A stretch of 33,311 nucleotides of DNA from an uncultured Gammaproteobacteria bacterium (GCA_937922735.1 CALAJL010000126.1:1-33311), one strand, 5' to 3'. Positions 1-9,443 are shown, counted from the stretch's first letter. Translations and numbers: made by a program. Notes: generated by a model not told the origin, from the sequence alone.

Positions 1-730
1 AGGCGCTGGCATGTATAGGTTCCTTTTATTATTTACCGTGATGTCTGCACCCTGGAAAGGGTAACGAAAATATATAAATAGGGTATCAGTTATAAGGGGC
101 TAATTATATTTATAAAACCCAGTTGAGTGGTCCTTATGCAATTTTACTCAATTTCTCATAAAAGTTCAGGGCGAGTATTCCTATTTTGCGCCTTGCGCAT
201 GATCTTCTCCATACATATGTATGTCTATGCACAGATTTTGACAGCAATTCGCCTGAAAGTTATTACATTGTATGGTTTTAATATTTTTGACTACAAGATG
301 GTAAAAACAGAAGTGTAAAAGATAAGCATCGGAAAAAGTAAAGCCCACTCATTTAGGGAGAAGTGGGCTTTATGGAGTTGACGCATTAGAAGCTAGTTTG
401 GAAAAATAGGGCCACTTTTCCATTAACTTCTTATACGTTTCGGAACAAATTGTTGTTCATTTCTTAGTTTTAGAAAATTGGTCAGGGTCTGTGACGAATA
501 TTCTTAACGTGTTTTAGATGCTCTCTTCCAAGCTCTTTAATTTCATAAATATGTTATTAAAGAATAAGTAAAGGTTAAATCCAATTTACATGGTATACAA
601 TTCGATTTTACTTGAATAATTGTAAGGTTTTCTGGAGGTTAACGAATATCTGCACCAGGATATTCTTAGTGCGATAAACTATGTTCATGCGCGTGATTTA
701 CACTACCCATAAACCATACTCAGGTGTTTA
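1..730. other. Long stretch without a convincing gene
   Basis: I see no protein here that resembles a known family. A short open frame at 2-64 ends in TAA and could be the tail of a gene lying to the left, but it is too short to judge. A 63-codon frame at 127-318 has no ribosome binding site and an unremarkable composition, so I do not call it. The stretch is AT-rich and contains a terminator-like hairpin (339-372) and a 7-base inverted repeat at 644-650 / 659-665 just upstream of the first called gene. Confidence 0.5.
339..372. terminator. Hairpin resembling a Rho-independent terminator
   Basis: An 11-base-pair perfect stem (339-349 with 362-372) encloses a 12-base loop, with a GC-rich core GCCCACT / AGTGGGC. 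Read on the minus strand the stem is followed by ACTTTTTCC, a better U-tract than on the plus strand, where TTTATGG follows. It may end a transcript from either side. No adjacent gene is identified to the left. Confidence 0.45.
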
Positions 731-1114
731 GTGATGAATGAGAATGAAGATAAAGTAGAAGAAAACAAGAGCAAAGTGCTAAGGATGTATATTATTCAAG
801 GTGTGAGCTTGGTATTACCTATCGCGATATTTCTTGTGTTTTATATTTATTGGCGCGCAAAAGAAGATTTAAAATCTACCTGGCTTGAATCACATGGTCA
901 TTGGCAAATAAAAACCGCTATGATCTATATGGCGGTAATGCTGTTTGTAATCGCGGTTATAGTTTTAGGTTATGGGGCCGACCACACTTCTATTAAAGAC
1001 TTGGCATTGTTAATGGGTGCGTTTATTTTGATTGGGGTGTTAAATGTTTGGGTGCTCTATCGTTTGTATGTTGGTTTAGTGCAATTTGGTGAGTCTAGCG
1101 CGATTACTAAATAA
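731..1114 (+). CDS. Small three-helix membrane protein of unknown function
   Basis: The product of about 127 residues has a charged, glutamate- and lysine-rich N-terminus followed by three hydrophobic segments at about residues 20-41, 63-84 and 90-114, so it should sit in the inner membrane. I do not recognise a family. The start is either the GTG at 731 or the ATG directly after it at 734. No strong ribosome binding site decides between them. The DUF3565 gene begins 16 bases after its stop, so the two are probably cotranscribed. Nothing in the sequence suggests a ligand or enzymatic activity. Confidence 0.6.
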   Translation: MMNENEDKVEENKSKVLRMYIIQGVSLVLPIAIFLVFYIYWRAKEDLKSTWLESHGHWQIKTAMIYMAVMLFVIAVIVLGYGADHTSIKDLALLMGAFILIGVLNVWVLYRLYVGLVQFGESSAITK

Positions 1115-1130
1115 CAGTTTACGAGAAGAG

Positions 1131-1325
1131 ATGAAGCAAAGCATAGTGGCTTACCACAAAGATGATGAATCGCATTGGGTGGCTGAGTTAGGGTGCGGCC
1201 ATTTTCAACATGTACGACATAATCCTCCTATGATAAGTCGTCCTTGGGTACTTACAGCAGAAGGTAGAAATAGTATGTTGGGTTATGAGTTGGAGTGTAA
1301 AAAGTGTGACGATGGTGTGCCTTAA
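1131..1325 (+). CDS. DUF3565 family small zinc-ribbon-like protein
   Basis: A 64-residue protein starting at ATG 1131 with the order typical of DUF3565: an N-terminal IVAYHKDDESHWVAEL block, then CGHFQHVRHNPP, then RPWVLTAEGR, and a terminal CKKC pair. The CGH, histidines and CxxC could bind a metal, but this is inferred. The frame is open upstream to 1086, but the family begins at the methionine of MKQSIVAY, and this start clears the stop of the preceding gene by 16 bases with a purine-rich GAGAAGAG immediately before it. The biochemical function of the family is not known to me. Confidence 0.8.
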   Translation: MKQSIVAYHKDDESHWVAELGCGHFQHVRHNPPMISRPWVLTAEGRNSMLGYELECKKCDDGVP

Positions 1326-1446
1326 GAATCGTATCGCTGACTGTATGAGCCATGATAATTTTGGTATGTGCTTTTCTGAAATTACTTTCTAGTTAATATT
1401 ATACTTGTGACTATCATATGAGCTAATACTGTTTAGTTCGCTTTAA

Positions 1447-1575
1447 TTTTTTTTGCATCGAGGAGCAATTGATCCAGTGACAGAAGAATTTTCGATGAGT
1501 GATGTAAATCATGTGTTTGAGCATTTAGAATCAGGTTAGGCATGTTATCGTGCTGTAGTTAAAGCAGACTTTTAA
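1447..1575 (+). pseudogene. 3' remnant of a zinc-dependent alcohol dehydrogenase
   Basis: In one frame the sequence reads HRGAIDPVTEEFSMSDVNHV, then FEHLESG, an in-frame TAG at 1537-1539, and ACYRAVVKADF followed by TAA at 1573-1575. This is the C-terminal signature of medium-chain zinc alcohol dehydrogenases, where a helix of the form DVNxxFExLxxGKxxYRxVL closes the protein. The TAG sits where the family has the lysine of GK, so a single base change could have made it. The frame is blocked upstream by TAA at 1444-1446, and I see no cofactor or zinc-binding domain before it. What is left is therefore a short, broken tail of a lost gene. Confidence 0.55.
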
Positions 1576-1607
1576 AAGTGTCACTTTAAAATTTATTGGA
1601 GAATATT

Positions 1608-2516
1608 GTGAAAAATTATTACAAGATATTGTTCGCAGTACTGTTATCTGTAGCCACATCAATGGGTATTGCTGACTTCAATGACCAAGATTTTTCTAAA
1701 ATTAATTTAAAGAAAATTAAGGTCACCGATAATATATTTATGTTGCAAGGTGTAAATGGTTTTGCAGGTGGTAATTTAGCAGTTTCAGTTGGTGAGGACG
1801 GTACCTTAATGGTAGATGATCAGCTATTGCCTATGAATGAAAAAATCATGAGTGCACTTGAAGGCATGCAGGGCGGTAAACCAAAATTTGTTTTGAACAC
1901 GCATTGGCATGGAGATCATACGGGTGGCAATGCTGAGTTTGGTAAGGATGCCACCATCATTGCGCATCATAATGTGCGAAAACGTGTATCTACCGACCAA
2001 CATGGGCATTTTGGTAAAACACCTGCGTCCCCCGAACAAGCCTGGCCCGTGATTACATTTGATGATTCTTTATCGATTCATTTTAATGGTGAAGAGATAC
2101 GGTTTTTGCATTATCCAAATGGTCACACGGATGGTGATGGAGTGGTTTATTTTGTTGGTAGTAACGTTGTACATATGGGTGATCTATTATTTACAGACGT
2201 GTTTCCTTTTATTGATCTTGATACAGGTGGTAATGTATTTAACTATGCAGATAATTTGCAAGCCATCATGGAATGGCTACCTAAAGATGTAAAAATAATT
2301 CCAGGTCATGGTGAGCTTACGGATATAAATGGTATAGAAAAGACGCATAATATGATGCTTGAAACTTCCATGTATGTAGTGGAGAAGGTGAATCAAGGTA
2401 AAACATTGGCAGAAATACAAGCCGAAGGTCTGCCTGAGGAATGGAAGTCTTGGGGAAATGGTTTTGTAAATGAAGAGTTTTGGATTTCGCTAATTGTAAA
2501 TAGTGTTAAGCAATAA
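1608..2516 (+). CDS. Exported metallo-beta-lactamase-fold hydrolase
   Basis: A 302-residue protein with an N-terminal signal peptide (KNYYKILFAVLLSVATSMGIA) and a full metallo-beta-lactamase fold. The zinc motif HWHGDH lies at about residues 99-104. Further likely metal ligands are in NGHTDGD, HMGD and PGHG. The fold predicts a periplasmic zinc hydrolase, but the substrate cannot be read from the sequence. It is not glyoxalase II (GloB), which is cytoplasmic. The open frame extends to a TTG at 1596, but TGGAGA at 1597-1602 is a good ribosome binding site for the GTG at 1608, so I use that start. It follows the alcohol dehydrogenase remnant. Confidence 0.82.
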   Translation: MKNYYKILFAVLLSVATSMGIADFNDQDFSKINLKKIKVTDNIFMLQGVNGFAGGNLAVSVGEDGTLMVDDQLLPMNEKIMSALEGMQGGKPKFVLNTHWHGDHTGGNAEFGKDATIIAHHNVRKRVSTDQHGHFGKTPASPEQAWPVITFDDSLSIHFNGEEIRFLHYPNGHTDGDGVVYFVGSNVVHMGDLLFTDVFPFIDLDTGGNVFNYADNLQAIMEWLPKDVKIIPGHGELTDINGIEKTHNMMLETSMYVVEKVNQGKTLAEIQAEGLPEEWKSWGNGFVNEEFWISLIVNSVKQ

Positions 2517-2680
2517 AATTTATAAAAAATATATCAGTTATGCGTTCTTTGTTATTCGATTTTGAATACAATTGAAAGCTAAGTTGATATAGCGCAGTCT
2601 ATAGTGTGTAAAAAGGAGAAGTGGCTTTATATTTATCATGTTTTAAAGGCTTTGAATAATTATAATTAAGGTGTGGAATA

Positions 2681-3901
2681 ATGATTATAACTACCACCGG
2701 CCAGATTCTTCTCTTAAGCGGGTTGACGATTGCAGGTTTGTTGGTCAATCGAGTGGTAAAACTTGAGCTAACGTTATCGTGTGCATTAGTTGGTTTGTTA
2801 ACCGGCTTAAGTTTAGGTTTTGTGAATATCGATACGGGTATTCGTCATTATAATCTTCAAGATCTTGTGTTTTTCGTTATCTTGCCGGTGCTAATTTTTG
2901 AAGCTGCCTGGCATCTTAAATTGCATATATTAAAGCGTTGGATTATTCCTATTTTAGTCTTGGCAATTTTTGGTGTATTAATAAGCTGCATCGTTTCTGC
3001 AGGACTTATTTATTTAGGCATTGGTCATTCTGTTGGGTTTCCTTGGATTGCAGCATTACTGACAGGCGCTATTCTTGCTGCAACTGATCCGGTTGCTGTG
3101 ATTTCTCAACTACAGGCTAACGATGCACCGGATGATTTAACTACTCTTTTTGAGGGCGAGAGTTTATTTAATGATGCCACTGGTATTGTCTTATTTACCA
3201 TTGTAGTTGGTTTTGCAACACAGACATGGTCTGGTGAAGAGAGCTATGTAATTTATTTTGCATCAGTATTTTTTGGTGGAATAGTGATAGGTGTGTTGTT
3301 AGGTTTACTCGCTGCGGCGGTTTGTGCTTTTATTGCTAATCCAGTAGCCAATAAATTTATTTTAGTTATCACAGCCTTTGCTAGCTTTTATTGTGCCGAG
3401 CATCTTTTTCATGTTTCAGGAATTCTAGCGGTAACCATTGCAGCATTAACTACACGATTCGTGTTGGATAAAGCAGATGCTGCGCTAATGGAAGGGGTTG
3501 CAGAAACGTGGGCTTGGTTGGGGTTGTTTTTTAATTGTTTGTTATTTGTGTTGATGGGATTAGTAGTTACCTTAAATATGTTTGCTGAGCGATGGCTTGC
3601 AATGTTAATTGCTATTGGTGCTTCGTTAACAGCACGAGCAGTAGCGGTTACATTTTGTAGTTTTGTTACTAAGCCATTACCAAATAATATTTCTGTAGGT
3701 TGGCAAATTTTACTTGTGTGGGGCGGTTTGCGTGGCGCAATTGCCATTGCACTGGTTTTGTCATTGCCAACAAGCTTGCCATACTGGTGGACAATACAGT
3801 CTGCTGTGTTTGGTGTCGTGATATTCAGTATGCTTGTGCAAGGCACTAGCAATTCAAAACTGATTCAAAAATATGGCCATTCAGAGACTAGCCAGCCGTA
3901 G
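2681..3901 (+). CDS. CPA1-family Na+/H+ antiporter
   Basis: A 406-residue integral membrane protein with about 12 hydrophobic segments. Diagnostic motifs of the NHE/CPA1 superfamily are present: LPVLIFEAAW at 68-77, ATDPVAV at 134-140, FEGESLFNDATG at 157-168 with the Asn-Asp ion-binding pair, and a C-terminal GGLRGAIAIALVLSLP stretch matching the conserved arginine-containing helix. It should exchange Na+ (or another monovalent cation) for protons across the inner membrane in pH and salt homeostasis. There is no long cytoplasmic C-terminal tail as found in eukaryotic NHE proteins. Its stop lies 6 bases from that of the convergent fabI, leaving no room for a separate terminator. Confidence 0.88.
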   Translation: MIITTTGQILLLSGLTIAGLLVNRVVKLELTLSCALVGLLTGLSLGFVNIDTGIRHYNLQDLVFFVILPVLIFEAAWHLKLHILKRWIIPILVLAIFGVLISCIVSAGLIYLGIGHSVGFPWIAALLTGAILAATDPVAVISQLQANDAPDDLTTLFEGESLFNDATGIVLFTIVVGFATQTWSGEESYVIYFASVFFGGIVIGVLLGLLAAAVCAFIANPVANKFILVITAFASFYCAEHLFHVSGILAVTIAALTTRFVLDKADAALMEGVAETWAWLGLFFNCLLFVLMGLVVTLNMFAERWLAMLIAIGASLTARAVAVTFCSFVTKPLPNNISVGWQILLVWGGLRGAIAIALVLSLPTSLPYWWTIQSAVFGVVIFSMLVQGTSNSKLIQKYGHSETSQP

Positions 3902-3907
3902 TAATAA

Positions 3908-4693
3908 TTAGTTATAACCAGACATACCTACAATATTAAATCCAGCATCCACATAGGTAATTTCTCCGGTAATGCCACTTGCTAAGTCTGAACATAAGAA
4001 CGCCGCAGTATTGCCAACTTCTTGAATGGTGACGTTTTTGCGTAGCGGGGCATTTTCTTCTACGTGATCGAGCATTTTTCTAAAGTCGCCAATACCTGCG
4101 GCTGCGAGCGTGCGAATGGGACCAGCAGATATACCATTTACACGAATACCATCGGGGCCTAAGGAGTAGGCCATATACCGTATATTCGCCTCTAAACTTG
4201 CTTTCGCAAGGCCCATAACATTGTAATTTGGCATTGCGCGAACGGAGCCCATATAGGTTAGCGAGACGATGGCGCCATTTGTGCCTTTCATAAGCGGTCT
4301 GGCAGCTTTGGCGAGGGCTGTCAGGCTATAACTGCTGATGTCATGTGCTATTTTTGAGCCTTCTCGGGTGGTTAAGTCGACAAAATCGCCAGCTAGCTCT
4401 TCTTTAGGGGCAAAAGCTGCTGAATGCACAAGAATGTCTAAACTGTCCCATTGTTTGCCAAGTTCGGAAAATAGGTTGGTAATGTCTTCGTCGACTCCTA
4501 GGTCACAGGGCAGGATGATTTCTGCACCACATTCCGCAGCAAATTTTTCAACTCGGCCTTTGAGCTTGTCGTTTTGGTAGGTAAAGGCTAGTTCGGCGCC
4601 TTCTCTTTTCATTGCTTCGGCAATTCCCCAAGCTATGGAGCGGTTACTTGCGATACCGACGACTAAGGCGCGTTTTCCTGCTAAAAATCCCAT
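3908..4693 (-). CDS. fabI: Enoyl-[acyl-carrier-protein] reductase (NADH)
   Basis: A 261-residue short-chain dehydrogenase that catalyses the last step of the fatty acid elongation cycle, reducing trans-2-enoyl-ACP to acyl-ACP. The FabI-type nucleotide motif [13 protein letters not shown] is near residues 13-25, replacing the usual TGxxxGxG of the superfamily. The catalytic pair lies in [10 protein letters not shown], with the Tyr-x6-Lys spacing of FabI and a second conserved tyrosine in the preceding SLTYMGS. Length and the C-terminal DAGFNIVGM match the family. It is transcribed alone, divergent from the peptide transporter operon and convergent with the antiporter. Standard FabI residues suggest ordinary activity; inhibitor sensitivity cannot be judged from this. 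Confidence 0.97.
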   Translation of the reverse strand: MGFLAGKRALVVGIASNRSIAWGIAEAMKREGAELAFTYQNDKLKGRVEKFAAECGAEIILPCDLGVDEDITNLFSELGKQWDSLDILVHSAAFAPKEELAGDFVDLTTREGSKIAHDISSYSLTALAKAARPLMKGTNGAIVSLTYMGSVRAMPNYNVMGLAKASLEANIRYMAYSLGPDGIRVNGISAGPIRTLAAAGIGDFRKMLDHVEENAPLRKNVTIQEVGNTAAFLCSDLASGITGEITYVDAGFNIVGMSGYN

Positions 4694-4852
4694 GTTCTAT
4701 TCCGTATAATAATTTCGTAAAGGTTAAAAGTTGTACTGCTATTTAGCGAAGACTGAACTACATTTGTGGCTAAACAGTCTATAATACTTCCATTCCATTT
4801 ATGTTTAAGGGAAGAATAATCTTTCTTTGTTAGATTATCATAAACTCAACAA

Positions 4853-7012
4853 GTGAACAGTCGTTCCGTAATTCTAATCATTATCGCAATAGCGCTTTTC
4901 ATCGGCGCATGTTCCGATGGCGCATGGAACAATCCTTATCCCAGTGATCGCAAAGGCAAGTCTGCAAACGTTATTTATTCTTCCTTTAGTGAACGACCAA
5001 AACGTTTAGATCCTGTTAGTTCGTATAGCTCTAACGAGTACCAATTTATTGCTCAAATATACGAACCACCACTTCAGTATCATTATTTGTTGCGCCCTTA
5101 CACATTGGTTCCACTGACTGCTAGTCGATTACCAGAAGTGCGATATTTTGGTGAAGGTGGTGTGCTGGTTGATGAAAATGCCGTTGATAGCATTAAGTAC
5201 TCTGAATATACGATTAAAATCAATAAAGGCATTCAGTTTCAACCTCATCCAGCATTCGCAATAAATAATAAGGGTGACTTGGTTAATTTAAATTTAACTG
5301 CAAAGGATTTAGAGGGTATTCATGTATTAAGTGACTTTGAAGCGATAGGCTCACGGGAGCTAACAGCGGAAGATTATGTTTATCAAATTAAAAGAATCGC
5401 AAGTCCATATCTTCATTCTCCAATTGCGGGCGTGATGAGTGATTATATTGTTGGTTTTGATGATTTTCGAAAACAAGCTAGTGAAAAATATCCTAATCCA
5501 AATGAAGGTTGGCATGATCTGCGGGATATCAAGCTTGATGGCGTACGCGTTGTAGATCGCTATACCTACCGAATACGAATTAATGGTAAGTATCCACAAT
5601 TAGTGTATTGGATGGCCATGCCGTTCTTTGCACCTATGGCCTGGGAAGCTGAAAAGTTTTATGCGCAAGATGGTATGGAAGAGCGCAATATTTCTCTGAA
5701 TTGGTACCCGGTAGGTACCGGACCCTTTATGTTGACAGAAAATAATCCAAACTTACGCATGGTAATGGAAAAGAATCCTAACTTTCATGGCGAGCGTTAT
5801 CCTTCTGAAGGCGAGCCTGAAGATTATGAGAATGGATTACTTAAGGATGCAGGTAAACGTTTACCATTAATTGATAAAGCGGTTTACAGTTTAGAAAAAG
5901 AAACGATTCCATATTGGAGTAAGTTTTTACAAGGCTATTATGATGCCTCAAGCGTATCCTCAGATAGCTTTGATCAAGCTATTCAATTTGGTTCCGGTGG
6001 TGACTTTCAGTTGACTGAATTAATGCAAGATAAGGGTATTCAGTTAGCTACTGCAGTCACGACTTCCATTCTTTATATGGGCTTCAATATGACTGATCCC
6101 GTTGTGGGCGGTGATTCAGAGCAATCAAGATTTTTACGTCGGGCCATCTCTATTGCTGTCGATTACGAAGAATATATTTCTATATTTGCAAATGGGCGAG
6201 GTGTTGCTGCACAAGGTCCAGTGCCTCCCGGTATATTTGGAAATATTGCGGGAGAATCAGGTATTAATCCGTTTGTATATGACTGGAAATTTGGTGAGCC
6301 AAAAAGAAAGGGAATTGAAGTTGCTTTAGATCTGATGGAACAAGCAGGTTATAAAGATGGTATTGATCCTAATACAGGTAAGCCATTGGTGTTAAATTTT
6401 GATACACCTTCGGCTGGACCGGATGCTAAAGCACAATTAAATTGGATGCGTAAGCAGTACCAGAAGTTAGGTATTCAACTGGTCATTCGTGCGACTGACT
6501 ACAATCGCTTCCAGGAAAAAATGCGCAATGGCACGAGCCAGATATTTCAGTGGGGTTGGAATGCAGATTACCCTGACCCTGAAAATTTCTTTTTTCTGCT
6601 GTATGGGCCAAATGCAAAAGTTAAACATCATGGTGAAAATGCTGCCAATTATGCAAACCCAGAATTTGATCGATTGTTTGAAAAAATGAAGAATATACAA
6701 AATGGTCCAGAACGTTTAGCAACGATAAAAGAAATGACGAAAATTGCTCAGCAAGACGCACCATGGCTATGGGGTTTTCATCCTAAAGCATTTTCTTTGT
6801 TTCATAGCTGGTATCAAAATGTAAAACCCAACTTAATGGCGAATAATCTTTTGAAATATAGGCGTGTTGTCAGCGAAGACCGTCAAGCGAAACGTGAAGC
6901 ATGGAATAAGCCTAATTACTGGCCGTTAATTTTGGTTGGAATATTTTTATTGGCTTCATTAATCCCTGCAGTAATTGCTTTTAGGAAACGTGAGCGGAGT
7001 ACGTTGAAATGA
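4853..7012 (+). CDS. Peptide ABC transporter substrate-binding lipoprotein with C-terminal membrane anchor
   Basis: A 719-residue family-5 solute-binding protein. The N-terminus is a lipoprotein signal with a lipobox ending in Cys20 (FIGAC). The body carries family-5 features such as SERPKRLDPV near the start, NWYPVGTGPFML and RNGTSQIFQWGWNADYPDPE. Unusually, residues 688-719 form a hydrophobic helix followed by RKRER, which would place the C-terminus in the inner membrane as well. The protein should capture oligopeptides and pass them to the two permeases downstream. The start is GTG 4853, because TAA at 4841 closes the frame just upstream. Its stop overlaps the next start by four bases (ATGA). 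The operon resembles yejABEF of E. coli, but YejA is shorter and lacks the terminal anchor. Confidence 0.87.
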   Translation: MNSRSVILIIIAIALFIGACSDGAWNNPYPSDRKGKSANVIYSSFSERPKRLDPVSSYSSNEYQFIAQIYEPPLQYHYLLRPYTLVPLTASRLPEVRYFGEGGVLVDENAVDSIKYSEYTIKINKGIQFQPHPAFAINNKGDLVNLNLTAKDLEGIHVLSDFEAIGSRELTAEDYVYQIKRIASPYLHSPIAGVMSDYIVGFDDFRKQASEKYPNPNEGWHDLRDIKLDGVRVVDRYTYRIRINGKYPQLVYWMAMPFFAPMAWEAEKFYAQDGMEERNISLNWYPVGTGPFMLTENNPNLRMVMEKNPNFHGERYPSEGEPEDYENGLLKDAGKRLPLIDKAVYSLEKETIPYWSKFLQGYYDASSVSSDSFDQAIQFGSGGDFQLTELMQDKGIQLATAVTTSILYMGFNMTDPVVGGDSEQSRFLRRAISIAVDYEEYISIFANGRGVAAQGPVPPGIFGNIAGESGINPFVYDWKFGEPKRKGIEVALDLMEQAGYKDGIDPNTGKPLVLNFDTPSAGPDAKAQLNWMRKQYQKLGIQLVIRATDYNRFQEKMRNGTSQIFQWGWNADYPDPENFFFLLYGPNAKVKHHGENAANYANPEFDRLFEKMKNIQNGPERLATIKEMTKIAQQDAPWLWGFHPKAFSLFHSWYQNVKPNLMANNLLKYRRVVSEDRQAKREAWNKPNYWPLILVGIFLLASLIPAVIAFRKRERSTLK

Positions 7013-7986
7013 TTGCCTATATTATCCGTCGTATCCTTTATGCGATTCCGATCCTTATTGGTGTAAATATTCTTACATTCTTACTATTTTTTGTAGTGAA
7101 TTCGCCAGATGATATGGCGCGCATGTTTTTAGGGCAAAAGCATGTAACCGAAGAACAGATAGAAGACTGGAAGTCTGAGCGTGGTTACCACCAACCGCTT
7201 TTTTATAATGCGGAAGAAGAAGGTGTAGAAAAATTAACGCAAACAATTTTTTATACAAAATCAGTGCGTTTATTTGTATTTGATTTTGGTCGATCTGATA
7301 GTGGTCGTGATATTAGTTTTGATATCAGTCAACGTATGTGGCCAAGTTTAGCCATTGCAGTGCCTCAATTAATTGTCGGCTTACTGGTGACAATTTCATT
7401 GGCATTATTGATTGCTTTTTTCCGAGGTACATATATTGATTACTGGGCCGTTGTGATTTGCGTGGCGTTGATGTCTATTTCTAGCTTGTTTTACATTATT
7501 GGTGGGCAATTCGTAATGGGTAAAGTCTTACGTGTGGTACCTATTTCAGGCTTTGAAGACGGGGTGTTTGGTATAAAGTTTTTAATCTTACCGGTATTAA
7601 TTGGCATTATAGGTGGAATTGGGTCAAGTACTCGTTGGTATCGCACTATTTTTCTAGAAGAGATTAATAAGGATTATGTGCGCACAGCACGTGCGAAAGG
7701 GATTTCCGAGCAAATGGTGTTATTCAAGCATGTGCTGCGTAATGCAATGATTCCTATTCTTACTGGTGTGGTTGTGATTCTTCCATTGTTATTCATGGGA
7801 AGCCTAATTACGGAATCGTTTTTTGGTATACCTGGTTTAGGTAGTTATACCATTGATGCTATCAATAGACAGGATTTTTCAATTGTACGATCGATGGTTT
7901 TTTTGGGTGCGGTGTTATATATCATCGGACTATTACTAACAGATATTTCGTACACTCTGGTTGATCCAAGAGTAAGACTGAACTAA
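7009..7986 (+). CDS. Oligopeptide ABC transporter permease (OppB/YejB type)
   Basis: A 325-residue inner-membrane permease of the binding-protein-dependent transport family. It begins with the typical MIAYIIRRILYAIPILIGVN helix, has further hydrophobic segments at about 116-138, 146-166, 190-206, 248-268 and 296-314, and carries the EAA coupling loop around residues 218-240 (EEINKDYVRTARAKGISE), where it contacts the ATPase. The C-terminus ends with YTLVDPRVRLN, as in OppB/DppB homologues. Translation is coupled to the binding-protein gene through an ATGA overlap, and the partner permease starts 17 bases downstream. The enlarged periplasmic loop after the first helix (about residues 31-112) is usual for this subfamily. 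Confidence 0.92.
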   Translation: MIAYIIRRILYAIPILIGVNILTFLLFFVVNSPDDMARMFLGQKHVTEEQIEDWKSERGYHQPLFYNAEEEGVEKLTQTIFYTKSVRLFVFDFGRSDSGRDISFDISQRMWPSLAIAVPQLIVGLLVTISLALLIAFFRGTYIDYWAVVICVALMSISSLFYIIGGQFVMGKVLRVVPISGFEDGVFGIKFLILPVLIGIIGGIGSSTRWYRTIFLEEINKDYVRTARAKGISEQMVLFKHVLRNAMIPILTGVVVILPLLFMGSLITESFFGIPGLGSYTIDAINRQDFSIVRSMVFLGAVLYIIGLLLTDISYTLVDPRVRLN

Positions 7987-8003
7987 TGCTTGGGCTTGAA
8001 TGA

Positions 8004-9419
8004 ATGATGTTTGGTAAACCAGTATTTCTAATAACGGATGTGCTAATTTTCTTTTTAGTATTCGTAATAATCTTGTTCTTTGCTTATGCCATGCGCAAAC
8101 CTCATTTGCGTAAACCTTGGAGGCAAGTTGTACGTAGTAAGGCAGGTGTGATTTCGATCATGGTGCTGATGCTGTATGTCTGTATCGGTATCCTTGATTC
8201 TATGCATTTCAATCCTAAAGTTGAAAATTCTTCAAAGGATGGCGATATTCAATATAGTGGAGAAATACAAAGTGTATTTGATCTAATCGTTTCCGATATT
8301 AGAAATAGCACTGAAAAAACATATTCAGCACCATTCGCAGCGTATTTATTTGCTAAAGAAACGGTGCAATTAGAGGATGGTACAAAAATTCGTGAGCACC
8401 CACGCTTAACGTGGGGTGGAGCGCATTTAGCAAACCCTGAGTTGGAAAAAGGTGCTGATATTTTGCGATTAGCTATCACCGGATTGGTGAAAGCACTTGT
8501 GGTCTGGTTGGTATTGATGACACTTCTTTGTTTGCTGTTGTCAGTTCGTGCCAAAAAGTCATTTTTTGCGGTGACTAAAAATATTGCTAAAGGTGCATCC
8601 GATATTCCATGGCGAACCATAGCGGTAACTTTGGCTGTCTTGTTAGCAGTAATATTAGTAGGAGCAGAGTGGGCAGCTAAATATCATGTTTTAGGCACCG
8701 ATAAAGTTGGTGAAGATGTGTTGTACCAAGCGCTGAAAAGTATTCGTACAGGCGTTGTTATTGGAACGCTAACCACATTATTAATGCTGCCGTTTGCAAT
8801 TACTCTAGGCATTATGGCTGGTTATTTCCGTGGTTGGGTGGATGATGTAATCCAGTATTTGTATACCACCTTGAATTCTATTCCAGGAGTGTTGTTAATC
8901 GCTGCTGCCGTATTGATGTTAAATGTTTATATGGGTAAACATGCGGAAGATTTTGCCAGTCTTACCGAACGTGCAGACATGCGCTTGCTTTTCTTGTGTC
9001 TTATTTTGGGTCTGACTAGTTGGACAGGTTTATGTAGATTGCTACGTGCAGAAACACTTAAGTTACGTGAAGTGGATTTCGTTCAGGCAGCTTCTGCATT
9101 CGGTGTGGGCCCCACACAAACCATTTTTCGTCACATCATGCCGAACATGATGCATATTGTGCTCATTACCATCGTGCTGGATTTTAGTGGTTTAGTATTA
9201 GCTGAGGCTGTGTTGTCTTATATTAATATTGGAGTTGATCCAACCATGAATAGCTGGGGCAATATGATCAATAGTGCACGATTAGAAATGGCACGTGAGC
9301 CCGTGGTGTGGTGGTCTTTAGCAGCTTCTTTGTTTTTTATGTTTACTATGGTGTTGTTCGCTAATTTATTCGCAGATGTAGTGCGAGATGCTCTAGACCC
9401 TAGAATTGCTAAGTCATAG
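8004..9419 (+). CDS. Oligopeptide ABC transporter permease (OppC/YejE type) with a large N-terminal insertion
   Basis: The second permease has 471 residues, clearly longer than the usual 300-340 of OppC/YejE. Its C-terminal half is standard: HVLGTDKVGEDVL at about 228-240, transmembrane helices, and the EAA loop REVDFVQAASAFGVGPTQ around 355-372, ending with DALDPRI. The N-terminal half has the RKPWRQVVRSKAGVISIMVL segment found at the start of OppC. An extra stretch then follows, with a soluble extracytoplasmic part (about 65-158) and two added hydrophobic segments (about 159-181 and 205-222). A frame stop at 8001 fixes the start at ATG 8004 or 8007. The added domain may dock the membrane-anchored binding protein, which is inference. 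Confidence 0.9.
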   Translation: MMFGKPVFLITDVLIFFLVFVIILFFAYAMRKPHLRKPWRQVVRSKAGVISIMVLMLYVCIGILDSMHFNPKVENSSKDGDIQYSGEIQSVFDLIVSDIRNSTEKTYSAPFAAYLFAKETVQLEDGTKIREHPRLTWGGAHLANPELEKGADILRLAITGLVKALVVWLVLMTLLCLLLSVRAKKSFFAVTKNIAKGASDIPWRTIAVTLAVLLAVILVGAEWAAKYHVLGTDKVGEDVLYQALKSIRTGVVIGTLTTLLMLPFAITLGIMAGYFRGWVDDVIQYLYTTLNSIPGVLLIAAAVLMLNVYMGKHAEDFASLTERADMRLLFLCLILGLTSWTGLCRLLRAETLKLREVDFVQAASAFGVGPTQTIFRHIMPNMMHIVLITIVLDFSGLVLAEAVLSYINIGVDPTMNSWGNMINSARLEMAREPVVWWSLAASLFFMFTMVLFANLFADVVRDALDPRIAKS

Positions 9420-9443
9420 TAGTGTAACGATCAAAAAATTAAA

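Noticed and set aside
127-318. A 63-codon plus-strand frame
   Set aside because: No ribosome binding site, no recognisable family, and composition like the surrounding AT-rich gap. I treat it as chance.
1608-2516. The metallo-beta-lactamase-fold gene as the missing gloB
   Set aside because: It has a signal peptide and a different layout of the later motifs, and lies far from mltD.
3409-3852. A 147-codon minus-strand frame inside the antiporter gene
   Set aside because: It lies wholly within a well-supported transporter gene and is rich in Asn, Thr and Pro, as expected from an antisense reading of a hydrophobic protein.
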